From positions 1 through 64,000 of the forward strand of contig JANBPK010000747.1 in NCBI GenBank assembly GCA_027579435.1: a DNA stretch of 64,000 nucleotides. Reading direction: 5' to 3'. The notes beneath the pieces were generated by a model. It did not search any database. It was not told the origin of the DNA and saw only the letters and a program-made list of their open reading frames with translations. The translations under genes were made by a program, and so were the position numbers. Shown here one piece after another: positions 50,331 to 62,600 of the stretch. The first letter of the stretch is position 1. Every line of letters starts with the position of its first letter. The DNA comes from Candolleomyces eurysporus. Its lineage: Eukaryota > Basidiomycota > Agaricomycetes > Agaricales > Psathyrellaceae.

Positions 50331-51013
50331 TTTATTGAACAGATCACAGCAAGCATTGAGAACCGACGCTTTTACACTTTCGTTTATGAAGAAATCGTAA
50401 CCTCCACTACCTGAGGACATAGCGAACGACATGTTTCGCGGGAAGAGCTCACGTGGAGTCTTTCTTGGCTCGCGTCGTCTTTGCCTACCAAGTTATAGGT
50501 GCTGTTCATGTCACCATTAATCCCTCAAATCCTGACCCTTATACCTGTCAGCTGAAGAGCGTACATGGGAATGATTGGCTGCTAGCACAGTTCGAATTTA
50601 GGTGACTCGAATAAGATTTGAAAGACATTATTCTAGAAGAGCTGCTGAAGGTCACCCAATAGACTCAATTAAGATAGGATAGAAGAACAAATAGACCGTT
50701 TGAAGACCTCCGTTCGGCGGCGGAGCGGAGGTTTTATGTGCTAAACAGCGAATATGTACTAGTGACTCGAATTCGCCCGCTGACAAGAATGCTCGGGCAA
50801 CTCATGTGCTAAAGGCGGTGTATTTCGCATGCCTATATGCTGAACTTCTTGCCCGATGCTCAAATTTTGAATGACTACTGCAGCTCTTGGCGCTCGACTA
50901 GAACTGCGGCGCATCAGCAAGAGTGACCAATCGCCGGTTTGACGGCCAGGATCAGACAGATAAGGAACCGGCCGCCGCGAACTATGTCCGGTGGCTCTGT
51001 CATGGCGTTCGGA
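50331..51013. other. Intergenic region
   Basis: About 0.7 kb without coding potential that I can support. A small inverted structure CCTCCGTTCGGCGGCGGAGCGGAGG lies near 50707-50732, imperfect. Confidence 0.4.
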
Positions 51014-51135
51014 ACGTACTTAACCGGTCGAGCGGAAGCTGACCTCCTGTTGAACCCCAACCATCATATACCCGCCGGCTGAACTCTCTGGCTCTGACAA
51101 TTTGAGCGCAAAATCCCCTATAAATAGGACCTACA
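51014..51135 (+). promoter_or_regulatory. Conserved promoter block of thioesterase copy 1
   Basis: Begins with ACGTACTTAA and continues with GGTCGAGCGGA, then CCATCATATAC and TGAACTCTCTGGCTCTGACAA. The same series precedes copy 2 at 54846, so promoter and gene were duplicated together. CATCATATAC is a plausible TATA region, about 75 bases before the ATG. Confidence 0.6.
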
Positions 51136-52531
51136 ATGCCTTCGTCAGATGTAGTGACCATCTCCCGACGCCTTCGTACAATGGACCTGTCTCGCCTGCG
51201 GATGGTTCTTGGCGGGTTACCTACCGTGCTGAAATACTTGGTCATCTTCGTGTTTCTGCTGAATATCAGATCATGGCCCCTTGGCTGGCATAGTGAGTGT
51301 CCTTTTCATCCTTCTCTGGCCGATTGAACTGAAAATCGTTATCAACAGTTCGTATCTGGAGGCCAGCCGTTTGGCTGCGGGTGAGGCACTGGTTCGTTAA
51401 TCTGCGTTCGTCAATCTACTCGAAAGACAAGAGTCGGAAGATCGAAGACAAGTGGTTTGAGTCGGTCGCTCAGCTTGGTGGTAATCCTTTGGACTTCACT
51501 TCCCATTACAAGACCTGGGCCAGTGAGTGCTTTCAGTCGTCTGGCTGTAACCTCGGTCCTCTGATATCGGTCCCCAGGTGTCGACGAATCCGACTTCAAT
51601 GGTCACCTCAGCAACTCGAGCTATCCCAAGGTTTTTGAGCTTTCGTTCATTGGCTTTAGGTAGACTGATGTTTTGGTCAGACCCTCGATGCTGCGCGGTT
51701 CAAGGCTGCTATCGAAATGTTCCCTATGTTGTTCCGGGAGACAGGATGGATACCGCTAGCAGGTGTGTTATCCGACAGTCCGCAACGTTCCACTTCACAA
51801 CTATAACGTCATATCAGGCACCCACTTCCACTTCATCCGCGAAATCCCAATCCTCGCTTCGTATGAGGTCCGATCGCGTATAGCCGCCTGGGACTCCAAA
51901 TGGGTGTGTCATGATCCCCAACACATCGCACTTTCACATGTATTGACTTCCGCAGTTCTACATCATCCATAGGTTTGTCTCGAAACCCAAGAAAGGCGGC
52001 CGCCCCAAAAAACAAATCGAACAGACGCCCCACCCCACCGTTCTCCCCTCCCTCCGCACCGTCTCAGGTCCAGAAGAGATTTCGGCCAATGGCACCCCAT
52101 TTGACTCCACGTCCGAAACTTCGACCAAGGCTACGTTGAAATCTGTCTCGAACCTTATCGCCGCGGAGGAACCAGACGGCGCCACACTTCACACTATCGC
52201 TGTCTCGCACCTGTGCTTCAAGGTTGGTCGTATCACCATCCCACCTTCAATCGTCTTCGCATTCAACGGTCTCACGGGTCATGAGTCCGGCTCAAACCCT
52301 CCACCGCACTGGGACAAGGTGCGAGAGCTGACTGCGAAAGAGGCTGGCGGCAGTCGTAAGAAGATGGCCGAGTTCCTCAAGGGTGGCTGGAGGAATGTGC
52401 CAGAGGACGAAAGGTGGTGGGAGCAGGCCTTTGCTGATATCGCGGAACGGAATGCTGCAAACCTGAAGGAGGTCGAGCAGTTGAAGAAGGGTATGGAGGG
52501 CGCAAGGCAAGTTGGGGTACACACGGCATAG
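51136..52531 (+). CDS. THEM6-like (4HBT/hot-dog fold) protein, copy 1
   Basis: Six exons (51136-51292, 51349-51522, 51578-51630, 51681-51762, 51818-51903, 51956-52531) give 375 residues. The core matches fungal THEM6-like proteins of the thioesterase superfamily: a membrane-proximal helix LKYLVIFVFLLNIRSWPLGW, HYKTWA then VDESDFNGHLSNSSYPKTLD (the DxxxxGHLxNSxY hallmark), ARFKAAIEMFPMLFRE, GTHFHFIREIPILASYEVRS and AAWDSKWFYIIHRFVSK. These proteins may hydrolyse or bind acyl thioesters; catalysis is not proven for the family. The long last exon is a C-terminal region with a low-complexity start and a conserved end (FLKGGWRNVPEDERWWEQAF). Intact, no N. Confidence 0.83.
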
Positions 52532-54845
52532 ACAGATTCCGACTTCCAAGAAAAGTGGTAACTTATTGACCCTCATCATAGACTCTCTCTCGTAGACAAT
52601 TATACTTAATAGTTTATTCTTTCATACAACGCCGCACCCTCACACGGCGCAGAACGAGGAACGATGTGTTTACTCCAAATTTTTTGACTAAGCTTCTTGT
52701 TGTTGCCAGGGTATGCTTCATCGTCCAGACCGTTTCTCCAATCGACTTTTACGGAGTTTGCTGGCCTCTCACCCGTGTCTCCGCATTTGTTCACTGTCCA
52801 GTCATTTTTACCTCACTGACTTTCTCACTTCCTATCTCCCCGACTTCCAAAAATCGAATCCGAGATCTTGCTGGTGGTATGCGCATGTCCTACCTGTCCC
52901 TAGTTTGCCACGATACTTTCTCCAAACTCCATATCTATGCCTCGCCCTCTTGTTTGGGTACGGAACGTTGTACATCTTGACCTCGTTTCCACTCACTCGT
53001 CGTTCCTGACGACTGCTTATATCTGATTCCCTTATATCAGCTCACCGGACCTCCAGAAACCGAATTTTGACTCTGGGTACGCCGCTGAGGCTCTTAAGCT
53101 TATCACGTAACCGAACAATCCTCGATACGTCCTGAAAGATTAACACTCAATCCACAAGTTCAAATGTCGTCAACTGACGCACCTTTTGTTTCCAGAAATC
53201 CATGTCATACCATACCATTGCCCCGCCCTCAGCCCAGAAAAACTCGTGATCGTGAATGAATCGAAGGCAAGTCTTCCTTTCAGCTGCCTGGTCCTTACCT
53301 CTTCTGTAGCTGTGTGGACTCAAGGTGTGGGGTCGGCTTAACCCACCCAAAATACTACGGAAGTAGTACGAGTGTTGACCGGTAACGATGAGGTACGCGC
53401 TATTCCTTCATGGGAAGTGGTCGCGACCTGATACTGAATTCAATGTTCTTCTTCTCTCGAATTCAAGGCTTCATGGGTTCAGATACAACTCGCATGACCC
53501 GGTCAGTACCCAATTATACACCCGAATAGCATGAGACGTGAATTGACGTACCTTTCATTGCCCAGTCCCTGTAGATCCCCTAGCGCGGTCCACTCCCTGT
53601 TGTTGTAGAGAATCCCCAAACGATCACGAGTTGAGATAGTAGCTAGATTAGATTAGATGGTGGCTATGCGCTATAGTTGGTTGATGTCGCCACACCAGAA
53701 CAGGATCATCACTTGCCCTCAATGCCATACGAGTTGACAGCCTGTCCTCCCACAGCACCTAATCAATGGAGTCAAGTAGCCACAGAGTGCCACTCGAAGC
53801 CAGTCCGGTCCGCGTAACTGGCCCAATGGCTAGAGGTGTAGGTGAGTTTACCAACGTCTCGAAGCTGGGGGCCGACCTGTCGGAACATTTTCTATTCCTC
53901 GTGTTCAGGTTGGATCGATGCTCACGACGGGTGATGATGCGACTCTATTCGGGTGTAAGTTTTTGCCAGGAAACTTGATCCTTGTAAAATGTTACTGACC
54001 ACTCCATGCAGCCGTATATTCCGCATGGCGCAAAGAAGCAACACCTGGTCGTCAAAATTCTCCTCTACCCGTCGTCGGCTCTCCTTGTAAGCATGAGTGA
54101 GGTAGGTTTTAAGTCATCCAGCTATTAGAATCGTTATCCAAAGCTAACGCTCACTCCTGGCTTGTTCTGCGGCTCAGAACAGCATCCGCTTGCGTCGAGG
54201 CAGATGAGCAGAACAGAGGCGTTGCAGTTTTGACTGTGATCTCGTGGATCATGCATGGGCTATACAAAACGCCTACAGCACGCGGTAAATGTCAGTGATC
54301 GATTTTGAGTTGAAAAAGATGCGTACTCACCGCTTGATCCCTCCGCTCTGCCTTCACCGCCGTCGACGTCGTTCAAACCCCAGTGCGAACCCGACTGAAA
54401 GCTCGTTTTCGAGCTCGAACGAATCCTGTCTTCACTTCAAGCGGACTGGATGATTTTAGCGTTGAAACGGCGCGTAAAGGTGAGGGATTGGTGAGTCTTG
54501 TTGGGAAGACCCGCGCTCACCACCTCAAAGTCATCGAGGCTCCTCTCCCGGTACAACAGGGGATTTAATAATATAGTACGCTGGTCGACCATGAAGTTCC
54601 CATGGGTATCACGGCCGGGCTTTGGGAATCGAAGGGGTGGCTATAATGCGCCTTAACAGCATCCATGAGCGGCATCGCGGTCGCGGAGATCGAGTGGGTA
54701 AATGAGATTAAAATCTGATGCTGAAGATGAGGGCATCGAAATGATGGACTCAAGAACGAGATGGGCGATGGGCGGAGTTTCAACCCCGGAAGCGCCATGG
54801 TTTGCTCTCAACCATCACTCGCAGGATGCAGCTCGACTCTGCTTC
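52532..54845. other. Intergenic region between the thioesterase paralogues
   Basis: About 2.3 kb. Frames up to 104 codons occur but none splices into a sensible protein or shows a motif. Not rich in repeats. It may hold remnants of the duplication, but I could not align any part with the genes. Confidence 0.4.
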
Positions 54846-54946
54846 ACGTACTTAACTGGTCGAGCGGAGGCCGGCCATTTGTTAAACCCCAGCCATCATA
54901 TACTCACTGGTTGAGCTCTCTGACTTTTACAACTTGAGGAATTGAA
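54846..54946 (+). promoter_or_regulatory. Conserved promoter block of thioesterase copy 2
   Basis: Matches 51014-51135 in order: ACGTACTTAA, GGTCGAGCGGAGG, AACCCCAGCCATCATATAC, GAGCTCTCTGACTTTTACAA. It ends directly before the ATG at 54947. It is about 21 bases shorter than the copy 1 block. Confidence 0.6.
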
Positions 54947-56332
54947 ATGCCTCCCCCAAATGTAGCGACCATCTCCCGACGCCTTCGCACAATGGACCTG
55001 TCTCGCCTGCGAGTGGTTCTCGGCGGATCCACTGTGATGAAGTACATCTTTATCTTCGTTTTCTTGCTGAATATCAGATCATGGCCCCTTGGCTGGCATA
55101 GTGAGTCTCTGTTATCTTCTTTGGTTGATTGAACTGAAAACATTATCAACAGTTCGTATCTGGAGGCCAGCCGTTTGGCTACGAGTAAGGCACTTGTTCG
55201 TCAAACTGCGTTCTTCAATCTACTCGAAAGACAAGAGTCAGAGGATCGAAGACAAATGGTTTGAATCGGTCTCTCAGCTTGGCGGTAATCCTCTGGACGT
55301 CACCTCGCATTACAAGACCTGGGCCAGTGAGTGGTTTTTCAGTCTTCTGGCTGTAATCTTGGTCACTGATTTTGATCCCAAGGTCTTGACGACTCCGACT
55401 TCAATGGTCACCTCAGCAATTCGAGCTATGCAAAGGTTTGTTTACTGCTCGTTTATTTGTTATGGTTAGACTGATGTTTTCAGACCCTCGATGCTGCGCG
55501 TTTCAAGGCTGCCATCGAATTGTTCCCGCTGCTGTTCAGGGAAACTGCGTGGATACCGCTAGCAGGTACGTTATCACTTCCGGATGGTTTAATCTCAAGA
55601 AATGACGCGTCGCTTCAGGCTCATACTTTCACTTCATCCGCGAAATTCCAATGCTTGCTTCGTATGAGGTCCGGTCGCGAGTCGCTGGCTGGGATTCCAA
55701 ATGGGTGAGCTATGATACTCAACGTATTACACTATCACATGGATTGACTCTCGCAGTTCTACATCGTCCACAGATTCGTCTCGAAACCCAAGAAAGGCGA
55801 TCGCAACAAAAAGCAAATTAAACAGACGCCCCGTCCCACTGTCCTCCCTTCCCTTCGCACCGTCTCGGGTCCAGAAGAGACTTCGGCCAACGACACCCCA
55901 GTCGACTCCGTGCCCGAAACTTCGACCGAGGCCGCGCTGAAATCCGTCGCGAACATTATTGCTGCTGTGGAACCAGATGGCGCCACACTTCACACTATCG
56001 CTGTCTCGCAACTGTGCTTCAAGTTTGGTCGCATAACTATCCCACCTTCAATCGCCTTCGCTGTCAACGGGCTCACTGGTGTTGAGTCCAGTCCAAACCC
56101 CCCACCGCACTGGGGCAAGGTGCGAGAGCTGGCTGCGAAGGAGGACGGCGGCAGTCGCAAGAAGATGGCCGATTTCCTCAAGGGCGGCTGGAGAAATGTC
56201 CCAGAGGACGAAAGATGGTGGGAGCAGGCGTTTGCTGATATAGCAGAACGGAATGCTGCGAATTTGCAAGAGGTCGAGCAGGTGAAGAGGGGTATGGAGG
56301 GTGCGAGGCAGGTTGAGATCCACATGGCATAG
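54947..56332 (+). CDS. THEM6-like (4HBT/hot-dog fold) protein, copy 2
   Basis: Six exons (54947-55100, 55153-55326, 55383-55435, 55484-55565, 55619-55704, 55757-56332) give 374 residues. Exons 2 to 6 have exactly the same lengths as copy 1, and only exon 1 is one codon shorter, so duplication is recent or constrained. Hallmarks are conserved: HYKTWA spliced to SLDDSDFNGHLSNSSYAKTL, FPLLFRETAWIPLAG, FHFIREIPMLASYEVRSRVA and WDSKWFYIVHRFVSKPKKG. The C-terminal region repeats GGWRNVPEDERWWEQAFADI. Differences concentrate in the linker after the hot-dog domain. Both copies look functional. Confidence 0.83.
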
Positions 56333-58109
56333 ATAGACTCGGACTTGCAAGACAAATTCGAATTGGTAACTCATTCACGCCCATCATGTTTTTCCCCCAG
56401 ACAACAATACACTTAAATGGTTCATCCTTCCATGCACGAAGAAACAATGGTACGTTCTCTGCGAAGTCTTGCATGAGATTCTTGTTACCAGTCGTTATCC
56501 TTGGTTGCAAACAATGACGAAATTAACGTGAAATTCGTAGGAAAACCCACGTTCACAGCTCAGGCTGAGTGTGAAAAGCTTCGCAGAACAGATCATCATT
56601 CGCGCTCACAGCTTCTCGGTCAATTCGGTCCCTCTGCCTCACCCTATGCCTGAGGTTGCAACGCACCCTACGAATAGATCATCATTCGCCATAGTGTCTT
56701 GAATGATTGGAGTCAGTTCATATACTTCTTCTTGCCTTGTGTCTGAGGTTCCAGCGCGGTCTCAGTCATCCTACAACTTCTTCATGCCCTTCGGTTCCAT
56801 TTTCTTAAACTCCAGCCAACATCTGTCATTTAATAATGAGCGTACTCGCGTGCCGCCCGGGTCAATCTTATTGTTTCGGTTTGACAGACACCTAAGGATG
56901 AAGGCATGTTAAGCATCAACGGAGGTGAGTGTGGATATGAGTATGAGTATTATTGCGTCTGGACTGGTCCCTCGTTACCTAGCTAGAGTCACTGCACAAA
57001 ATGTCTAGCTGCTAAGAATTCACCTTGGTCTCATGGTACTCGATCTCTTGGAACGTGGCCGATTGATTGATTTACATATCTGCCTGATATCTGCTGATAT
57101 ATATAGCGCCATCACCTTGCTGTGCTCGTCATTCCGGGGAATGTGCCCGATTTGGCTTCTGCTGACCTTGACGAGGATGATAACCACGATAACCGGGGCT
57201 ATCAAAGCGATGATTCGAGTTCATTTTCGATATCCCCTGTTTCGAGTACCGCGTGCGTCTGTCAGGACCCATTACTAGGCTACATCACGCTCGAGCTTCC
57301 TTGATCAAATTTCCACCGCCCGGATGCCATATTATTCGCACTCCTGATTCTCCAAGTCCACTTGGAATCTCATATCAAAGTTGTTGGTTTCGATACTCTC
57401 GGGACGCCCGAGAAGGAGATCATCGCGCCTTCGGACGCTGTATCTTCACACCTGCCAGCTTATGAACTCTTATATGATGTAAGACTTCTCCGGTAGTACA
57501 CTGCTCCGGAGTGACTCTCGGCAAGAAGTCTCTGGTCTGGACCTTGACCGTTCACTTGTAGGTCCACGCCACTCCTTCAGACTCGCTCCGGTTTACCGTT
57601 TTCCAGCACGAACGGAGATCTGATTGTCGTAAAATTTGTTGCGCTGGCTCTACTGGGGTCAAAATATGAGGAGCTCCAGACGTTTGTCCTCACAGCAACT
57701 CAGTCTATCAACTTCTCTCTTACGAGAACGAGAACACTCTAACGATAGTTCAGAAGCATGCTGATACTGCAATCTTGGCAGACGATGGTGATATAGACGA
57801 TCCAGAGCCTGCTGGGCTTCCGTGAACCCCTCTTTCTGTTCTTTCGATGTCACCGGGCAATCTCTTGACTGAAGACTGACAGTCTGATCAAGCAAATTGT
57901 AATGACAGCAAAGACGATGGCCAGATTCCTCAGGGGAACAATAATAATGTGTGATGGTCGAGAAATTGCATTAGTCGATTGTGCTTCTGAAAGGAAGTGA
58001 TGTCTCTGTCCAATCTCGCTGGTCACATTTGTACATGAGGTATTGTGAGTAATCAGGATCTTTCACTTTCTACATGGATCTGTAGCCACGAACGACGAAT
58101 GTGCTCACT
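56333..58109. other. Intergenic region with a possible gene relic
   Basis: About 1.8 kb. Most of it lacks coding signal; the exception is the coding-like stretch annotated at 57140-57720. Confidence 0.4.
57140..57720 (+). pseudogene. Coding-like stretch, possibly a decayed gene
   Basis: Plausible peptides appear in different frames on the plus strand: DLASADLDEDDNHDNRGYQS with SSFSISPVSS, then ESHIKVVGFDTLGTPEKEII with DAVSSHLPAYELLYDV, then NGDLIVVKFVALALLGSKYE. They look like exons of a real protein, but I found no consistent splice phases joining them and no start. No family recognised. Confidence 0.3.
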
Positions 58110-58657
58110 TCAGAACCACGCTAAAGGATTCGTCTCTTCCCCAGTAACAACCTGCGCGACGTCCCAATGCTCCACAAAGCAAGTCCCCACAAATCTCAAC
58201 CGATCTATGACAACCCTATCAAACTCTCCAGGTAACGTCTCTCTGAAGTGGAGATGGCCGAATCCTCCTCCGCCGTACGCCGTAAGGTTGCTGATAGTCA
58301 AACCCGGAGTCTGGATGAAGCCGGTGAGGAAGGCGATGGCGTTCTCGCGACCTGATACACCGAATGGGTTGTGCTCGATATACTCTCTGAAATGATCGGA
58401 TGATAGTTAAAAGAGGACAGTTGGCTGGGAAAGGGGATAACGTACCCAGGAACGTATTTGTCCCACGCTTTCTTTGGGTCCTTCTCGACGAGGAAGATGT
58501 GTGCGAAGTCCTTAGCTGCTGCATCTTGTTTCTCCTGCAAGAGGGGTCCCTTGATTTTTGGGTTCAGATCGCATTGAATGACAGGTTTGGGGTCTGTGAG
58601 AACGCTAGCGAGCGATGTTGTGGTTGCCAGCAGGGAGACGAGCCAAAGGAACCGCAT
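58110..58657 (-). CDS. Secreted SnoaL/NTF2-like protein
   Basis: Two exons (58657-58446 and 58386-58110, minus strand) give 162 residues, joined across a 59-base intron with a GTACGT donor. The N-terminus is a signal peptide (MRFLWLVSLLATTTSLASVL). The rest fits the SnoaL-like/NTF2 cone fold common in fungal secreted proteins: AAAKDFAHIFLVEKDPKKAW, YVPGEYIEHNPFGVSGRENA, IAFLTGFIQTPG, GGGGFGHLHFRETLPGEFDR and DRLRFVGTCFVEHWDVAQVV. SnoaL homologues include polyketide cyclases, but most of the fungal secreted ones have no known reaction. The start is the ATG immediately before the hydrophobic core. No ambiguous base. Confidence 0.83.
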
Positions 58658-59436
58658 GGTGATAATGAGTCGTTGGGGGCTTCTGTGAACCGCAATCCAA
58701 GTTGTGCCAAAGCACGTCTTATGGTCTTTAGTTAGTCGTTTTAACCCCGCAAAGTTTGAGGATAACGGCAAATCGAATGCACTACTGACCACAGCAGAAC
58801 AGTATGCTCAAGCCTTTTTCTGTCAAAAATGACACGCTGTAACTAAGTAGAGTTAAATGAACTCAGAAGTTTCCTGCCCATGACGGCCGAGCCTCGGAGA
58901 GAGGTCTCCATGTGGGATTTACTTCTTGTTCTCGTCTTACTGCTTCAGTCACCAAGTTCCATTTGCTCTGAACACCTCTCCATTTCTTCGCTTGGATCGT
59001 TGTACCCGCACAGAAATGATCATATCAGAGGTATGGTCTGTAACAAGATTGAAGTTTGGCTGTGTCTCAGATCTCAATCCTCGAATAAAGCTCGGAGAAA
59101 GGGTATCGACGTCAAGATTAGAGCACCTTCTCGGAGAATTCTACATATTTGTATAGCAGATAGAAATACACTAGCTTCTCCACCTATCATGAAGTCTTCG
59201 TTTCATCCTCGGCAAAGCTACCGACTGGCCATTGTCATCGAACTCGTGCAGAGTACGAGTGAGCCACATCATTGCTACACTTGGCTTTGTCTGTGTTACT
59301 CCGTCCGTCCACTTTGAGTTCTCATCACAACATTCACTCAAATACGATGGCAACTCACGACTCGGAAGCTTGTGAGCTGCCTGCATATTTGAGTAAAATG
59401 GAGTATTGACAACCATCTTCCCCCTAAACTAGTTCC
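58658..59436. other. Intergenic region
   Basis: About 0.8 kb upstream of the SnoaL-like gene; contains its promoter. A 145-codon plus-strand frame from 58880 shows no motif or codon pattern to support it. Confidence 0.4.
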
Positions 59437-59660
59437 TCCAACCAGCGATGCGGACATCATCGCATCTCATCCGACAGGGTGTGGTACGGGATCCACTCCA
59501 AGAACCTAGAAGTAAATACCGGAGGATTTCCTCCCATAAATACACAGATTTGACACAATTTTACATCTGAACCGGTTCCCCTCCCCGAAAACTCTAGTGT
59601 GCTCGACTTACTTTTCCCCTTCATCTGCAGCCCATGTCTGTCGACTGTCTTCAGTACAGT
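59437..59660 (+). pseudogene. Decayed BTB/POZ fragment, fourth copy
   Basis: One frame reads SSDRVWYGIHSKNLEVNTGG followed by FPPINTQI, a stop, then TSEPVPLPENSSVLDLLFPF. This aligns with the BTB core of genes A-C (SSDGVRFGLHSKNLEVGSGG and LEPLFSFLYP). The preceding DADII lies in another frame, and the second half of the domain and later exons are missing. The stop, the frame break and the truncation show it is a relic. It lies about 9 kb from the BTB trio. Confidence 0.7.
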
Positions 59661-62600
59661 GGGTAAGTACTGCTTTCTTGTGCACCCTCGAGACCTATGA
59701 TTTCTGAATGAGTTTCACAGAGATTTTATGAAGAAACACCCAGTTGAGGTGTGTGGAGTGACCCGACTCTGGGCGGAGAAACGGTTCACTCGTCCTATTG
59801 TCTCTCGGTTCGCTTAGCTGACTCCATCGCCCGTTCAGGGCCCTTTCGCACATTTTACGGACTGTTTTATTTCCACACACCGTTCTCGAATATTCGTAGG
59901 ATATTGCGGTTGTCAGGCGAGGTCCGATTTGCCCTTGCACTTTGTTTGTACACCAAGCGTGTACACACGAACCGGAACATCTTATATACCCTCGAGACGG
60001 ATTTTAGAGCACATCTTACCTTTCTCCCTCCATCGATTTGGACTCGAGCAGTCATTTCGTATTCGCATTCTTTTCGATATAATTCTTCTTGCCTCTCGTC
60101 GTCATCAATCTCGTCTACATTCAGAACTATCCAAATACACTCGTTTCGCCCTCACACCTCGAGCGATCAGGTATCGGACCATCGCTATCTTGAGCCCTCC
60201 TCCATCATCTATTTCCTTCCTTCATACACCGAACTCTCTCTCACAGAGGTAGCCGTGTTTGCGGTGAAANCATGAATACGCGGAACTTCTGGAGCTGACG
60301 GGTTCACATGGAGCGGCCCTTCCTTTATCCGCTGTCGTGGTCTTATTACAAGAACGCTTGACTTTACCTTGGGTGCGTATCACTTCTGAGACTGCCAGAT
60401 TATCCATGATCTCACGCACAGAAACCCGGGCGCGTAGATAAAGTATCGCGAAGCATGGACGGAGGTGCACTGCGCGGTACCTAAAATGCTCGCCCAGGGA
60501 TGCCATCTCCCCCTTATATAGTTATGATTACAGGCCCTCTGAGCCTCAATACCTTTCCTCGAAGGACCCGACCGGCTCTAGTGGATCGTGCGACGTATGG
60601 AGACGCGTATTTCAAATTATCCTCTCCATTCATGAGACAGCGGGAATCGCTGCGCTGGCTGATCCCGACAGTCTTTTCGCACTTCCTCATAGACTGTTAC
60701 CAGAGAGTGAGAGATGCTGCGAGGTAACTCTAACTAAAGTGAGAAAGGACCTGGAGGCACGGATTCATGGCTTGACTCCATTTTCCACATTTATCAAAGC
60801 GGCTTATTGACTAATTGGTGATTCCTATCAATTGATTTAGTTGGCCTGTTGGATTGGTCTACCTCGACTGGGTCCATGGATTATAACTCAACCAGAGAAT
60901 TTTTTAACAGAGAACGTATGTCCCAACACTACATGTATCCATTTGGGGACCCATGCCGATGCCGTTTGACTTAGGAACAATTGCCGCTGGATGTGTATGC
61001 CAGGCGCGTTCCCTGATCCCTTTGGTCATCTTTAAGTAATGTCTCATGCAATAAGGTCAGGCCCGCTACCTATATTGGAAGACGGCAAGCTCAATGCAGC
61101 ATTGACCCTTGGCCCACATGCACCACGCTCGCCGATAAGGGAAGGCTTAAACACTCGAATCGCGAATTTCTGATGCACCAACGTAGCTAAGATCACAGAA
61201 TGTTACGAGATGGTTTATAGACATGTCAGGAGGCGTTTAACGTGCATAATTTCTCTTAGAATCAAACCCCCAAGTCGGTTGTTCTCCCAAGGTAATGCGC
61301 CGCCACACTCTATCAAGTGTGAAGTAAAACCGGGTTGCGAGCTTGAGGATCCGTAGCAAAACCAAATTCGGTGTTCATGTGGATAAACCGGCCGATTAGA
61401 TTTGAGTAACTCGAACCCAGAGGTCCCGGGACGAGTCTTCAACTGTATGTTACCTTGAATGAAGTTGAATGAATTGAGTAGGGCTAACACATCAGACTCC
61501 GATTGAAGGAAGGATAAATTCTGATTTTTTGCAAGCTGCGTTGTGCAAAGCGAGTCCGGGCTGCTCTTTATTGGTTCAAAGGGCAGAACACTTAACTATC
61601 GCAGCTTCAAATCTGCGAGTTGACGTGATAGTCGGTGTGGGGAACTATTCGGAGCTTGAGAAGTGGTGGTTGAATCAGCGGAAGCGCGAAGCACGGAAGT
61701 GAATTGTCATAAAGAACGGCTTTTTATCGATCTAGGCGCTGTTCATGTCGTCACTGCAACTGGAAAACAATACCTAATATTGCAGCGGTATGTGAGAATA
61801 TACGAAAAGATATACGAATTCATCTAAATATGGCATTTCGGTATGCCTTTCAGTACAGCTTCAACATAATATCGATGCAGGTATGTTTGCTGGTACCCTG
61901 GGTGGAGGTAAAAGACAGGATTCAGGCGGCTTCTGATCATATGTTCCGAGCCCAACGGAGTGCAGAAGGACCGACAGCTTCTCGTGGCAATCGAGCGCAC
62001 AGGGGAGAGTGACAAGGATCTAGTCCTCAGAGACTATAGTCGGCGATTTCCACTAACCTTTGGAGTTGTGATCAAGACCATTGATGTAATCTATTTGCTG
62101 TGCCGCTTTCCGAGAATGCGTAATGCAGGTAGTAACGGGACAGGTCCTGATTGGGACCTGGCGCCGTTCTTATATGATATACGAGCGCGAATGCATTGAA
62201 AGCCAAATGCAAATTCATGTCCTAATTGAGTATTCTCATCCTCTGAAAGCTCCAGAGCATCCGTTTAGCATTTGTGAAACTCAGGTTGGATGGCAGCAGC
62301 GAGGATTGCTGAACGGAGTTGCACGACTCTTCTCTGGTGAATAGAGCGCAGGCATCATGATGGGGACGAGAGGAGACGTTGCCAAACCACTGAACTACAG
62401 CGCCATCCCTTATATAGCGAGGAGTCACGTAGGGGTTTACCTCACAAGACGTAGTACACAAAAGTGGCGAAATAAAGTAAAATCAAGGACAGCTCGAGGT
62501 TAAAGTTGATTGTTGTCTGACTCCAGGAGATTAAACTCCGATGCAATATATGGGATCGCTCTTCCTTGGAGTCTCAGTCCATTTTGGTTGAGATGTTCAA

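Noticed and set aside
58880..59317. 145-codon plus-strand frame upstream of the secreted SnoaL-like gene.
   Set aside because: No domain, no signal peptide despite hydrophobic start residues, and composition like neighbouring non-coding DNA.
59751..60275. 174-codon plus-strand frame following the BTB relic.
   Set aside because: Ser/Leu/Phe-rich with no BTB downstream-exon similarity and no motif; likely chance opening.
61395..61440. GGGTTCGAGT on the minus strand resembles a tRNA T-arm.
   Set aside because: The flanking five bases on each side are not complementary and no cloverleaf fits.
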